A stretch of DNA of 39,480 nt from Deltaproteobacteria bacterium (GCA_016938035.1 JAFGVK010000207.1:1-39480), one strand, 5' to 3'. Counted from the first letter of the stretch, positions 19,601 through 27,363 are shown. The notes: a model not told the origin generated them from the letters alone. Translations and numbers: made by a program.

Positions 19601-20171
19601 TCATCGAGGTGCCCAGCTCCTTCACCACCCCGAAGTCCATCAGGCGGGCTACGCCCTCGGGATCGATCATGATGTTGCCGGGGGTGAGGTCCCTGTGGAC
19701 CAGCCCGTGGTCGTGGATGTACGCGAGGGCTCGGGCCACCTGCACCAGCACCCGCTCGGCGAAGGGGAAGTGCGCGTCGCCCTTGCCGTGGGCGCACCGC
19801 TCCCGCGCGCCCCTCAGATCGCAGCCCTCGAGCAGCTCCATGGAGAACCACGGGCGATCACCGCGCATCCCCCACTCGTAGACGCGCACCAGGTTGGGGT
19901 GCTCGAGCCGCGACAGGGCGCGGAATTCACGGCGGAACCTCGCTCGGGCGTCGTCGCTGTCGAGGATGGGGAGCAGCAGCTTGAGGGCCAGCACCTGCTG
20001 GGTGCGGAGGCTGCGCACCTCGAGGACGGTCGCCATTCCTCCCCGCGCTACCTCGCGAATCACCTCGTAGTCGCCGATGCGCTCGCCGGGCTGCGGATCG
20101 CGCGAGTGCTCCGCGAAGCGGTCACCAGGAGCGGTGTCGAGGAGGGGATCGCCTGGGTCGAAGCCAGTCAC
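16686..20171 (-). CDS. Ser/Thr kinase-STAND NTPase-TPR protein C with HRDLT catalytic loop
   Basis: The 1161-residue product is the first gene of the minus-strand kinase operon. The kinase domain (about 34-295) has ARGGMA (42-47), Lys64, the catalytic loop HRDLTPGN (159-166), DFG (179-181) and APE (204-206). The catalytic-loop Lys of HRDLK is Thr163. The NTPase domain has an intact Walker A (GEEGSGKS, Lys345) and Walker B-like VLLDELEYAD (Asp429-Glu430). A long TPR-like region of about 700 residues follows, ending PREDATRFLARG. The open frame continues far upstream, but that part only shadows the divergent phosphatase gene. GTG 20171 is chosen because GGGAGCGA precedes it and the kinase fold begins shortly after. 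It shares a 72-bp divergent promoter region with the PP2C gene. Confidence 0.9.
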   Translation of the reverse strand: MTGFDPGDPLLDTAPGDRFAEHSRDPQPGERIGDYEVIREVARGGMATVLEVRSLRTQQVLALKLLLPILDSDDARARFRREFRALSRLEHPNLVRVYEWGMRGDRPWFSMELLEGCDLRGARERCAHGKGDAHFPFAERVLVQVARALAYIHDHGLVHRDLTPGNIMIDPEGVARLMDFGVVKELGTSMTMVGEVIGTVAYMAPEQVRGESVDARADLYSLGAVLYFMLTGEAPFRARTLQGLMEKHLHAVPVPVRQVNPLVPQHLDAICQRLLAKDPNRRYASAHHLLHVLGDAQSVEEALLWPPATVGRTIQRARMQATLHSALNHGHAGTVLLTGEEGSGKSRLLTLAEVDAQRMGLPVARSRCRPNDRPYGPFLQIARALVGEELPAALRVGTGETGAYQERYPMVVAFRDLLVQAAPCAVLLDELEYADPATLELIEYLVHTTHEVDDKPVVFFFARQSSDAAGRSPAPKLPISPRVHRLRLEALVDSQVEELLLAMLPHTQAAAALAARLHQESEGNPAILSEMLRALHQEGVLVQDGAHFRLALDARQVATAPLPLPASLRQSLERWVRPLSPSARSLGKTLGVARRSVELDVLLDAAPCEEEVAMDSLDELVEAGIAVESRVGEVEKVDVTRHLFREVLLSGVSDDSRRAAHRRLGEALESHHRRAPAEVFEELAYHFEHAGLAVKAYGYLAKTGHRHLKSSLFEESLVFLERALRLEPEARVMLQLDEADRQLAEVHLARAKAFYSLGRVQDALEAAEEAQQIAEKIGDARLQSRAARELGSQLRNQGLLDQAEPLLHLALRRAQDAGDLKLMPMPLYHLGGVRWARGDLAGAEEFWTAALTRAEEVGDTRAKGFGLNGLGILAICQGRTQDARLNLTGSAQIFEQLGMLAPLSVAWMNLSELHLATGQLKAAQELAERTISKAREVQHPLGIAMGLTHRAMVLQELDRLPEAASNAREALRIARALGVADDIIQSLTAMVQVALVANKARDALQRVRELLPLLEEHDTEGTLTQAQAWHAQALAALGRKDEGLAVMAQGHTDTRHWPHSRVKADLARGRAARMLGRPDEARRLLTRASETASTNAFRFYLLLAHQELLQVVDSDEDIAHHSRFARSLSRSLSANLPREDATRFLARGWGAREIRSTASAT

Positions 20172-20243
20172 TGCTCGCTCCCTGTCCCGAACGGGCGACA
20201 CTGTGTATAGTGTGGCCTCAACGGCAGCACGCTCGGAAGGGTC
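20172..20243. promoter_or_regulatory. Divergent promoter region between kinase operon and PP2C gene
   Basis: A near-symmetric element ACACTGTGTATAGTGT (20200-20215) lies centrally. It gives TATAGT as a -10 candidate rightward and TATACA leftward, and its ACACT/AGTGT arms form an inverted repeat that could also bind a regulator. GGAAGGG before ATG 20244 is the ribosome-binding site of the phosphatase gene. Confidence 0.4.
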
Positions 20244-21032
20244 ATGAAAATCGAAGCCTACGTCTGTACCGATCAAGGCCCCGTGAGGGACAACAACGAA
20301 GACTACTTCAAGTCGGACCCCGAGAGGGGAATATTTGTCGTCGCGGACGGGATGGGGGGGCACTCCGCGGGGGAGGTCGCCTCGATGATGGCGGTGGACA
20401 CGGTCCACGAGATCCTGATGGGTGACGACGACCCCGAGGAGACCCGCCTGGTCCGTGACCTCGACCCCATCGACACCTCGGACGTGCTGCGCGAGCGCCT
20501 CCGGTACGCGATGAACCAGGCCTCGGTGCGCATCCGCCGGCACGCGGAGCTGGACCCCAGCACCAGGGGGATGGGCACCACGGTGGTGGTGCTGGTGGTG
20601 GAGGGTGACGAGGCGCACCTCGCCCACGTCGGGGACTCTCGCGCCTACCTCTACCGCCAGGGGCGCCTCACCAGGCTCACCCGCGACCACACCGTGGTGC
20701 AGCAGGAGATTGACGCGGGGCGGCTCACCCCTGAGCTGGGGCGGCTGGTGCCTCACAAGCACATCCTCACTCAGTCTGTGGGCTTCCACGGCCCGGTGGA
20801 GCCGGACACCGCCACCCGCCTGATTGAGGACGGCGACGTGTTCATCCTCTGCTCGGACGGTCTCACCGACCCCATCGATGATCCCCCCCTGCGGGACATC
20901 ATCGAGGCCACGCCGGTCAACATCCTCGCCGACACCCTGGTCGCGGAGGCGCTGCGGGCGGGGGGAGAGGACAACGTCACGGTGATGGTGGTGGTGGCGC
21001 GGGAGGAGGGCCTCAGGGCCTTCAGAGGCTAG
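20244..21032 (+). CDS. PP2C-family (PPM) Ser/Thr protein phosphatase
   Basis: The 262-residue product is a stand-alone bacterial PP2C (Stp/PrpC-like), a metal-dependent enzyme that removes phosphate from Ser/Thr. Motifs in order are RDNNEDY (Arg15, Glu19-Asp20), VVADGMGGHSAGE (Asp35-Gly36), GMGTTVV, AHVGDSRAYLYR, LTRDHT, LTQSVG, LCSDGLTDPI and GGEDNVTVMV. The metal-ligand Asp residues are all present. It has no membrane segment and should act in the cytosol. It is divergent from the three-kinase operon across 72 bp, so it is the natural counter-enzyme for those kinases; this pairing is inferred from position only. Confidence 0.96.
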   Translation: MKIEAYVCTDQGPVRDNNEDYFKSDPERGIFVVADGMGGHSAGEVASMMAVDTVHEILMGDDDPEETRLVRDLDPIDTSDVLRERLRYAMNQASVRIRRHAELDPSTRGMGTTVVVLVVEGDEAHLAHVGDSRAYLYRQGRLTRLTRDHTVVQQEIDAGRLTPELGRLVPHKHILTQSVGFHGPVEPDTATRLIEDGDVFILCSDGLTDPIDDPPLRDIIEATPVNILADTLVAEALRAGGEDNVTVMVVVAREEGLRAFRG

Positions 21033-21042
21033 CGCGATCACG

Positions 21043-21126
21043 GCGCCCGGCGCGCGCCGCGGTGGGAGACCGAATCCACCGGCGCCGGGGAGTGGCTCGA
21101 TGAGCGCCCGGCGCGCGCCGCGATGG
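21043..21126 (+). repeat. Two 23-bp GC-rich direct repeats after the phosphatase gene
   Basis: Copy 1 at 21043-21065 and copy 2 at 21104-21126 (core gcgcccggcgcgcgccgcg) differ at one or two positions and are 61 bp apart. Each is itself largely palindromic (GGCGCGCGCC). They lie in the 224-bp gap before the MopE-like gene. Function is unknown; a protein-binding site or transcript end is possible. Confidence 0.6.
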
Positions 21127-21227
21127 TAGAGCCCCCGAGCTCCTTCCCGCAGGGGGTGGCTGGTGCGCTGGTGGCCAGCGCGAGGACTAGGCCCCGCGTC
21201 GGGATGCCCGCGAGGCGGCGCCTGAGG

Positions 21228-21251
21228 TAGACTGCGCCCCAGCTTTAGGAG
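21228..21251 (+). promoter_or_regulatory. Candidate -10 and ribosome-binding site of the MopE-like gene
   Basis: TAGACTGCGCCCC (21228-21240) is identical to 246-258 upstream of gcvP. AGGAG (21247-21251) lies 5 nt before ATG 21257. Confidence 0.4.
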
Positions 21252-21256
21252 TGATC

Positions 21257-23773
21257 ATGCGCGCCCTCGCGACCCTCTCGTTTGCCCTGTTCGCCCTCGC
21301 CTCCTGTCGATCCGAGAAGGAGGAGCTCACAGACCTGGACGGGGACGGTGTCGCCGGGCCAGAGGACTGCGATGACACGGACGCCAGCGTGTTTCCCGGC
21401 GCGGATGAGGGCTGCGACGGGGTGGACAACGACTGCAACGGAACGGTGGACGACGGGGCGATCGACGCGACGCCATTCTACGCGGACGCGGACGGGGACG
21501 GCTTTGGAGACGCCGCGGTGCGGGTGGACGCCTGCGCGCAGCCCGCGGGCTTCGTGGTCAGCGACACGGACTGCGACGACAGCTCTCCGGCCTTCCACCC
21601 CGGCGCCTCTGAGTCAGACTGCACCGATCCCGCCGATTATAATTGCGACGGGTCTGTCGGCTACGCGGACGCGGACGGGGATGGCGCCCCCGCCTGCGGG
21701 GACTGCGACGACTCGGACGCTGGGGCCCACCCTGGCGCGGATGAGGTCTGCGACAGCGCGGACAACGACTGTGATGGGGTGGTGGACGTGGGCGCGGTGG
21801 ACGCGCTCACCTGGCACCTCGACGCGGACGGGGACGGCCACGGAGGCGCGAGGCTCACGGTGAGCGCCTGTGAGGCGCCCGCTGGCTACGTCGCCTCCGG
21901 GGACGACTGCGACGACCTGGAGCCGGCGGTCTACCCCGGCGCGCCGCAGCGGTGTGACGGCCTGCCCAACGACTGCGGGGCGCTCCCCGCCGACGAGGCC
22001 GACGCGGACCGGGACGGGGTGATGGCCTGCGCGGGGGACTGCGATGACGAGGACGCGGGAGCCTTCCCCGGGGCCGTGGAGGTGTGTGACGGCGCGGACA
22101 ACCGCTGTGACGGGCAGGTCGACGTAGGGGCGGTGGACGCGCTCCTGTGGTACGCCGACGCGGATGGGGACGGCTTTGGAGCGCTTGCGGCGCCGGTCCG
22201 CGCCTGCGCCGCACCCGAGGGGGCGGTGGCGGACAGCTCGGACTGCGACGACACCCTGGCGGGGGTGAACCCCGGCGCCGCCGAGCGCTGTGACGACGCC
22301 GTCGACAACGACTGCGACGGCGAGGTGAACGAGGACAGCGCGGTGGACGCGGGCACCTGGTACCTCGACGCGGACGGGGACGGCTACGGGGCGGCGCGCC
22401 TGTCGCAGAGCGCCTGCGAGGCCCCCGCCGGGTACGTGGCCGACGCCGCGGACTGCGATGACCTCGCGCCAGCGGTCTACCCCGGCGCACCCCAGCGGTG
22501 CGACGGGCTGGCGAACGACTGCGGGGCGCTGCCCTCGGAGGAGGCGGATCTCGACGGCGACGGGGTGATGGCCTGCGCGGGGGACTGTGACGACGACCCC
22601 CGCACCGGCGCGGGGGTGCACCCTGGGGCGGCCGAGCACTGTGATGGGGTGGACGAGAATTGCGACGGGCGCGTCGACGAGGGGGCGGTGGACGAGGGCC
22701 TGTGGTACCTCGATCGGGACCTGGACGGCCACGGGCTCGCCTGGGCGGTGCGCGAGGCCTGCCTCGCCCCGGCGGGCTACGCGGGGCTGGGCGACGACTG
22801 CGATGACGACGACCCGCTCCGGTTCCCGGGCAACGCCGAGCTGTGCGACGGGATCGACAACGACTGCACCGGGCTGGACCCTGAGGAGTCCGACGGGGAC
22901 CTGGACGGCTACAGGGGCTGCGAGGGGGACTGTGACGATGGGGCTGTTGACGTCTACCCCGGTGCCGAGGAGGTCTTCTACGACGGGGTGGACCAGGACT
23001 GCGATCCCTCCGACGACGACGACGCGGATGGGGACGGCTACGACGCGGTCGCGGTGGGCGGCCCTGACCGCGATGACCAGGACCCCTCCTGCTGGGACAC
23101 GTGCAAGGACGGGACAGGCGCGGCCAACGCAGGGCTCACCTGTGCCTCGATCCTCTCGGACTTCCCCAGCGCGGGGGACGGGCTGTACTGGCTCGACCCG
23201 CTGGAGAGCGGCGCCGCCTTCGAGACCTGGTGCGACATGACCGACGGGGGCTGGACCCTGCTCGCCAAGACGGTCAAGGCCGGGCTCACCACCGCCGAGA
23301 AGGACGCCATCCGCAAGGGCGGCTGGGCCACCTACAGCGCCACCGGCTACGGCTCCCCCGACGCGTCGTCGCGCCTGTTCTGGCTCCCGCTGGAGCGCTG
23401 GCACGACCTCACCGCCGCCTCGCCGGAGAACGTGTGGAGGCTGGAGGACAGCGGCACCGAGCTGCGGATGAACGACCTGTCGGTGGGGGACGCGGCGGCC
23501 AAGCACCGCGTCGGCTGGTCGGGCGTCACCGCGGGCTACGCCGGCATCGTCGATCACACCGCGCTGAACGGCATGCGCTTCACCACCTACGACAGCGACA
23601 ATGACACCTGGGGCGCCAACTGCGCCTACCAGAACGTCGGCTACAACGGCGGCTTCTGGTATACGTCCTGCTACCAGCTCAGCATGCTCCACGCGGACGG
23701 GAACCTGTACTCCTGGCGGAGCAACGTCGCTCACTCGGTGAGCTGGCTCCAGCTCTGGCTGCGGGAGCGGTAG
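21257..23773 (+). CDS. MopE-like Asp/Cys-repeat lipoprotein with fibrinogen-like C-terminal domain
   Basis: The 838-residue product begins with a lipoprotein signal (MRALATLSFALFALASC; lipobox LASC, lipidated Cys17). About 600 residues of repeats follow, containing DADGDGYG, DCDD, HPGA(A/D)E and CDGVDNDCDG. This pattern is seen in MopE-like proteins and in many myxobacterial surface proteins, with putative Ca- or metal-binding Asp loops and paired Cys. The last 190 residues look like the bacterial fibrinogen-like domain: CASILSDFPSAGDGLYWLDP, then FETWCDMTDGGWTLLAKT, then aromatic-rich sequence to the C-terminus. The canonical bacterial motif is YCDxxxxGGGWTL; here one Gly is missing. It is probably a calcium-stabilised cell-surface adhesin or recognition protein. 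The start ATG 21257 is favoured over the in-frame GTG six bases upstream because of AGGAG spacing. Confidence 0.88.
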   Translation: MRALATLSFALFALASCRSEKEELTDLDGDGVAGPEDCDDTDASVFPGADEGCDGVDNDCNGTVDDGAIDATPFYADADGDGFGDAAVRVDACAQPAGFVVSDTDCDDSSPAFHPGASESDCTDPADYNCDGSVGYADADGDGAPACGDCDDSDAGAHPGADEVCDSADNDCDGVVDVGAVDALTWHLDADGDGHGGARLTVSACEAPAGYVASGDDCDDLEPAVYPGAPQRCDGLPNDCGALPADEADADRDGVMACAGDCDDEDAGAFPGAVEVCDGADNRCDGQVDVGAVDALLWYADADGDGFGALAAPVRACAAPEGAVADSSDCDDTLAGVNPGAAERCDDAVDNDCDGEVNEDSAVDAGTWYLDADGDGYGAARLSQSACEAPAGYVADAADCDDLAPAVYPGAPQRCDGLANDCGALPSEEADLDGDGVMACAGDCDDDPRTGAGVHPGAAEHCDGVDENCDGRVDEGAVDEGLWYLDRDLDGHGLAWAVREACLAPAGYAGLGDDCDDDDPLRFPGNAELCDGIDNDCTGLDPEESDGDLDGYRGCEGDCDDGAVDVYPGAEEVFYDGVDQDCDPSDDDDADGDGYDAVAVGGPDRDDQDPSCWDTCKDGTGAANAGLTCASILSDFPSAGDGLYWLDPLESGAAFETWCDMTDGGWTLLAKTVKAGLTTAEKDAIRKGGWATYSATGYGSPDASSRLFWLPLERWHDLTAASPENVWRLEDSGTELRMNDLSVGDAAAKHRVGWSGVTAGYAGIVDHTALNGMRFTTYDSDNDTWGANCAYQNVGYNGGFWYTSCYQLSMLHADGNLYSWRSNVAHSVSWLQLWLRER

Positions 23774-23882
23774 GGCCACCGGCGCGCCGATCCCGCCGCG
23801 GGACGAACGCCGGCGCCTCTTCCGAACGATCGGGTGAGGTGGCCGGTGGACTCCGCCTGGGGGTGAGGGGACGCCGGGGGCG

Positions 23883-24869
23883 CTACTCCAGCGGCATCAC
23901 CCCGTCGAGGTCCCCCATCACCTCGGCGGCGAGGGACTGAGTGAGGCGCACCGTGCCCCTGCTCCAGGTGGACCTGGCGTACCAGCTCTCGCCGTCGGGG
24001 CTGGGGTAGATCGCGACCGCCCAGGGGCGCTCCTCGCCCTCGATCTTCAGCTCCAGCGCGGGCTGCCGGGTGCCGATCGGGTCCTCCTGCCCCAGGTAGG
24101 ACTGGACCCGCAGCCGGAACAGCTTGCTGACCCAGGTCGCCGCGGCCTCGTCGGCGCGGTCGGGGTCCTCTGCGAGGGCCCAGGTGGCCCGCTTGGGGTC
24201 GTCCCGGTGCTGGTGGACCAGCCGCAGCGCCTGTCCGCCACGCGAGAGGGTGAGGCGCACCGCCTCCTCCTCCTTGAGGGGGTGCAGCCGGCGCTCCACC
24301 AGCATCTGGTGTCCCCGCGCGAGGGGGCGGAGGGCGCTGTCCGCCACGAGGAAGACCTTGCCGTCGAGGGCGACGTAGCGCCCCGCGTCGCCGAAGGTGG
24401 TGCCGCCTACCGCCAGCTCCAGGGACCCGCCGCTCCGCTGGAGCTGGAGGGTGGCCTCTGGGGGCAGCAGCCCCAGCGGCTCAAGCGCCACCGCGCTGGT
24501 CGCTCCCAGCTCTCGCTGCCCCACCAGCGGGGAGAGGGCGCTCCACAGCTCCTCGGCCTTGGCGTTTCCCTTGAAGGTGCTGATCCGGTCGCGCGGCCCC
24601 TCCTCCTGTCCCTCCTCCTCTGGCCCCACCTCACCTAGCCGGTCGGCGGTGACCCAGGTGTACTCCCCCAGGGCGTCGGTGCGGCGCTCCAAGGTGAGGT
24701 CGAGGGTGTCGCTGGTCCAGTGGACCTGGCGGAGGTCCCCCGCAGCCCCGTGGAAGAGCGCGACCTCGCCTTCTGCGCGGGTGTGGCCGAACTCCTCCGC
24801 GGTCCAGGACAGGTAGGAGCCCACCAGCCCGGCGATCAGCAGGACGCTCAGGATGCCGATGCGCTTCAC
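23883..24869 (-). CDS. DUF4340-domain protein, partner of Gld-like ABC transporter
   Basis: The 328-residue product has an N-terminal membrane anchor (MKRIGILSVLLIAGLVGSYLSW) and a soluble part that fits DUF4340, a family usually encoded next to gldG-like genes. Its biochemical role is unknown. The start is GTG 24869, which overlaps the gldG stop as GTGA and follows a strong AGGAGGGG; a longer ORF to 24953 lies inside gldG and is rejected. It is the last gene of a four-gene translationally coupled run. Confidence 0.85.
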   Translation of the reverse strand: MKRIGILSVLLIAGLVGSYLSWTAEEFGHTRAEGEVALFHGAAGDLRQVHWTSDTLDLTLERRTDALGEYTWVTADRLGEVGPEEEGQEEGPRDRISTFKGNAKAEELWSALSPLVGQRELGATSAVALEPLGLLPPEATLQLQRSGGSLELAVGGTTFGDAGRYVALDGKVFLVADSALRPLARGHQMLVERRLHPLKEEEAVRLTLSRGGQALRLVHQHRDDPKRATWALAEDPDRADEAAATWVSKLFRLRVQSYLGQEDPIGTRQPALELKIEGEERPWAVAIYPSPDGESWYARSTWSRGTVRLTQSLAAEVMGDLDGVMPLE

Positions 24870-26641
24870 TTGCCCCTCCTGCGGACGGCGCTGAGCCCGA
24901 TCCCCAGCCCGAGGACCAGGAGCGGGACCAGGAAGACCGTGCCGTAGAACCACTTCATGTCCTCAGCGCGGGTGTGTTGGATCATCTGGTCCTCCTCCGA
25001 GTCGATCTCGCCGATGATCTCCTCCTCGCCCACCAGCCAGCGGATCGCGTCCAGGCCGAGCTGCCCGTTGCCCTTGGAGACCCGCAGCACGGTGTCGGAG
25101 AGGGCGCCGGCGTCGCCGAACACCACCGCCCTGCCGCCCTCGCCCCACTCGGAGGCCAGGCCCAGCGCGTCCGCGCTCTCGGGCTCGGCGGGGCCCTGGA
25201 CGAAGTCCCGGTCCGCGTCGCTGAAGGTGCCGGGCATCCCGCGCAGCAGCACGGTGACCTTGGCGCCGCTGCCGGGCTTCTCGCGGAGAGGGACCACGGT
25301 GGGGAGGTAGACCGAGACCTCGCTGGAGTGGCGGCTGAGCACCTTGGTGACCGCGTGGGAGCCGTAGCGATTGGTGACCAGGAAGGTCGCGTCCGCGGGC
25401 CCCCTGGTGGCGGTGACGTGGTGCTTGGCGTTCGCGAGGGGGGCGTCGCCAGCCTCCACGCCCAGCGGCGCGAGCAGGGCGTTCAGGTCGGTGGCGTCCG
25501 TGTCCGCCAGCACCAGCAGGTGTCCGCCTCGGGCCACATAGGCCTGCAGCGCGGCCAGCTCCTCGGCGAGCAGCTCCCTGCGGGGGGCCGCGAGGATCAC
25601 CGCGTCGGCGTCGTCGGGGACGGCCTGGGCGCTGCCCTCCGTGAGGCCGAAGTTCTTGACCTTCAGGTTGAGGGCCTCGACCGTCTTCTTGAACAGGTAG
25701 AGCTTGCGGAGCGGCTCCTCGTCCGAGGCGGAGGCCTCCTCGTGGCCCACCACCCAGTACACGGTGTGGGCGTCCTTGGTCAGGTGGAGCAGGTGCTTCT
25801 GCACCAGCGAGTCCAGCTTGCGGAGGTCGCGGCGGGCCCGGTCCATCTTCTCGGAGAGGGGCATCTTCTCGGAGCGGTCCCCCTGCCGGAAGACGATCTG
25901 CCCGTTGTTGCGGAGCTTGAATTCCTCCGCCAGCGCGGGCTCAAGCGCCTGGTCTACGACCCGCACCTTGAGCTGACCACCCGAGGCAGCCTCCAGGGCG
26001 GTGAAGTAGGGGAGCACCTCCTCCTTGACCTCGTTGGCGGCGGGGTAGAAGAGGAGCACCTCCACCGGCTCAGCGAGCCCGCGCGCCACCGCCTCGGTGG
26101 AGTCCCCCAGGCGGGTGGTGCGGTACAGGGCCACATCCCAGCTCAGGTCGTGCTGCAGGGCGAGGTAGTTCACCGGGAAGAGCAGCGAGACGCTGAGGGC
26201 GACCACCAGCCCCTGACGGACGGCGCTCGCCGTGGCGCCAGCGGGGAGCGCCTTGGGGTGGGCCTGCAGCAGGCGGTCCACCGTCACCATCGGGACGGTG
26301 CCGAGCAGCCAGAGCAGGGGCCACAGGGCGAAGATCGGCCCGTGCCACCGGGCGATGCCGTCCTGGTCCAGCCCCAGGGCCGCCCCTACAGAGGGGCTGG
26401 AGAGCGCGTAGAGGGCGAGGGAGGAGATGCCCACCGCCTCGGCGATCAGCACCTTGCGGAGCGCGCCGCGCCGGTGGTCCTGGCTCTGGCGCAGCTCCTG
26501 CGCCCGGAGCAGCAGCGAGGCGACGAGGAACAGGGCGCCGATCCCTGTGGCCCCGATCCGCCCCAGCCCGTCTCCAAGCAGGTGTTCGCCGATATAGACG
26601 CCGGTGAACCCAGCGAAGTAGAGGATGCTCGCGAGGATCAT
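24866..26641 (-). CDS. gldG: GldG-like ABC transporter auxiliary protein
   Basis: The 591-residue membrane protein has an N-terminal block of hydrophobic helices (about residues 1-165). A long extracytoplasmic domain follows, with DSTEAVARGLAEPVEVLLFYPAAN, VYWVVGHEEAS and LAALQAYVARGGHLLVLADT, typical of the ABC_transp_aux/GldG family. A C-terminal membrane helix (WFYGTVFLVPLLVLGLGIGL) and RRRGK tail end it. In Bacteroidetes GldA/F/G were linked to gliding, but similar operons occur in bacteria without that machinery, so export or envelope function is the safer description. ATG 26641 overlaps the gldF stop as ATGA. The gene symbol marks family membership, not proven gliding function. Confidence 0.86.
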   Translation of the reverse strand: MILASILYFAGFTGVYIGEHLLGDGLGRIGATGIGALFLVASLLLRAQELRQSQDHRRGALRKVLIAEAVGISSLALYALSSPSVGAALGLDQDGIARWHGPIFALWPLLWLLGTVPMVTVDRLLQAHPKALPAGATASAVRQGLVVALSVSLLFPVNYLALQHDLSWDVALYRTTRLGDSTEAVARGLAEPVEVLLFYPAANEVKEEVLPYFTALEAASGGQLKVRVVDQALEPALAEEFKLRNNGQIVFRQGDRSEKMPLSEKMDRARRDLRKLDSLVQKHLLHLTKDAHTVYWVVGHEEASASDEEPLRKLYLFKKTVEALNLKVKNFGLTEGSAQAVPDDADAVILAAPRRELLAEELAALQAYVARGGHLLVLADTDATDLNALLAPLGVEAGDAPLANAKHHVTATRGPADATFLVTNRYGSHAVTKVLSRHSSEVSVYLPTVVPLREKPGSGAKVTVLLRGMPGTFSDADRDFVQGPAEPESADALGLASEWGEGGRAVVFGDAGALSDTVLRVSKGNGQLGLDAIRWLVGEEEIIGEIDSEEDQMIQHTRAEDMKWFYGTVFLVPLLVLGLGIGLSAVRRRGK

Positions 26642-27363
26642 TGCCAGCGCCTCCCGTGGAGTACCGCGGTGGTCAGGGTGAGGAAGCCCCAGGTCAGCGA
26701 GGCGTAGTAGACTAGGCCGCTGGTGAGCAGGCGCCCCTCCTGGAAGGGGGAGAAGTGCTTGTCGAACAGGGCGGCGGCGGCAAAGATGTCAGCGAAGGGC
26801 GGGTCGACGAGCTGCGACACCAGCCACAGGAGCAGCAGGGTCACCACCATCACCCCTGAGAGGATCGCGGCGGCCATCTGGCTCTTGAACAGCGAGGAGC
26901 CGAACACCCCGATCGCGGTGGTGGCGGACCCCAACAGCATCAGCCCCAGGTAGCCGGTGGCGATGTGGGCGAGGCTGACGTGGCCGTTGACCAGGATCAT
27001 CATGGGCATGTAGAGGGTCAGCAGGGTGAGGAGGGCCAGCACCGCCATGGAGGCCAGGTATTTGCCCAGCACCACCTGCCCCTCGCTGGCGGGGGAGGTG
27101 CGGAGGAGCACGTCGGTCCCGGTGGACGCCTCTTCGGCGATCGCGCGCATCGAGATCAGGATGCTGGCGATCATGGTGGTGCCCGACGAGAAGTAGAAGA
27201 ACTGCTCCAGCACCTCGTGGGAGTACCTGGGACCGGAGCCCAGGGCGAAGGCGTTGAAGAAGACCCCGTCGAGGAACAGGATCGCGGCGAGGATGATGTA
27301 GCCGGTGATCCCGTGGAGGTAGGCGCTGATGTCGCGCTGGGCGATGAGCAGTACGGGCTTCAC
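26638..27363 (-). CDS. gldF: GldF-like ABC-2 type permease
   Basis: The 241-residue product has about six hydrophobic helices and the ABC-2 permease pattern: an N-terminal cytoplasmic start (MKPVLLIAQRDISAYLHG), SMRAIAEEASTGTDVLLRTSP between helices, and helices to LTTAVLHGRRWQ. It should form the membrane channel for the adjacent ATPase. Start GTG 27363 overlaps the gldA stop as GTGA. The three successive 4-nt overlaps (gldA-F, F-G, G-DUF4340) point to a fixed stoichiometry complex. Confidence 0.9.
   Translation of the reverse strand: MKPVLLIAQRDISAYLHGITGYIILAAILFLDGVFFNAFALGSGPRYSHEVLEQFFYFSSGTTMIASILISMRAIAEEASTGTDVLLRTSPASEGQVVLGKYLASMAVLALLTLLTLYMPMMILVNGHVSLAHIATGYLGLMLLGSATTAIGVFGSSLFKSQMAAAILSGVMVVTLLLLWLVSQLVDPPFADIFAAAALFDKHFSPFQEGRLLTSGLVYYASLTWGFLTLTTAVLHGRRWQ

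Noticed and set aside
20172..21041. N-terminal 290-codon extension of kinase C
   Set aside because: The open frame runs antisense through the PP2C gene and gives His/Arg/Val-rich low-complexity sequence. GTG 20171 with a ribosome-binding site directly precedes the kinase domain.
21614..23779. 721-codon minus-strand ORF antisense to the MopE-like gene
   Set aside because: Its Val/Arg/His-rich repeats simply mirror the Asp-repeat codons of the real gene.
23774..23882. Bidirectional terminator between the convergent MopE-like and DUF4340 genes
   Set aside because: CCACCGGC and GCCGGTGG can pair, but only over a loop of more than 50 nt and without a T-tract. The support is too weak to call.
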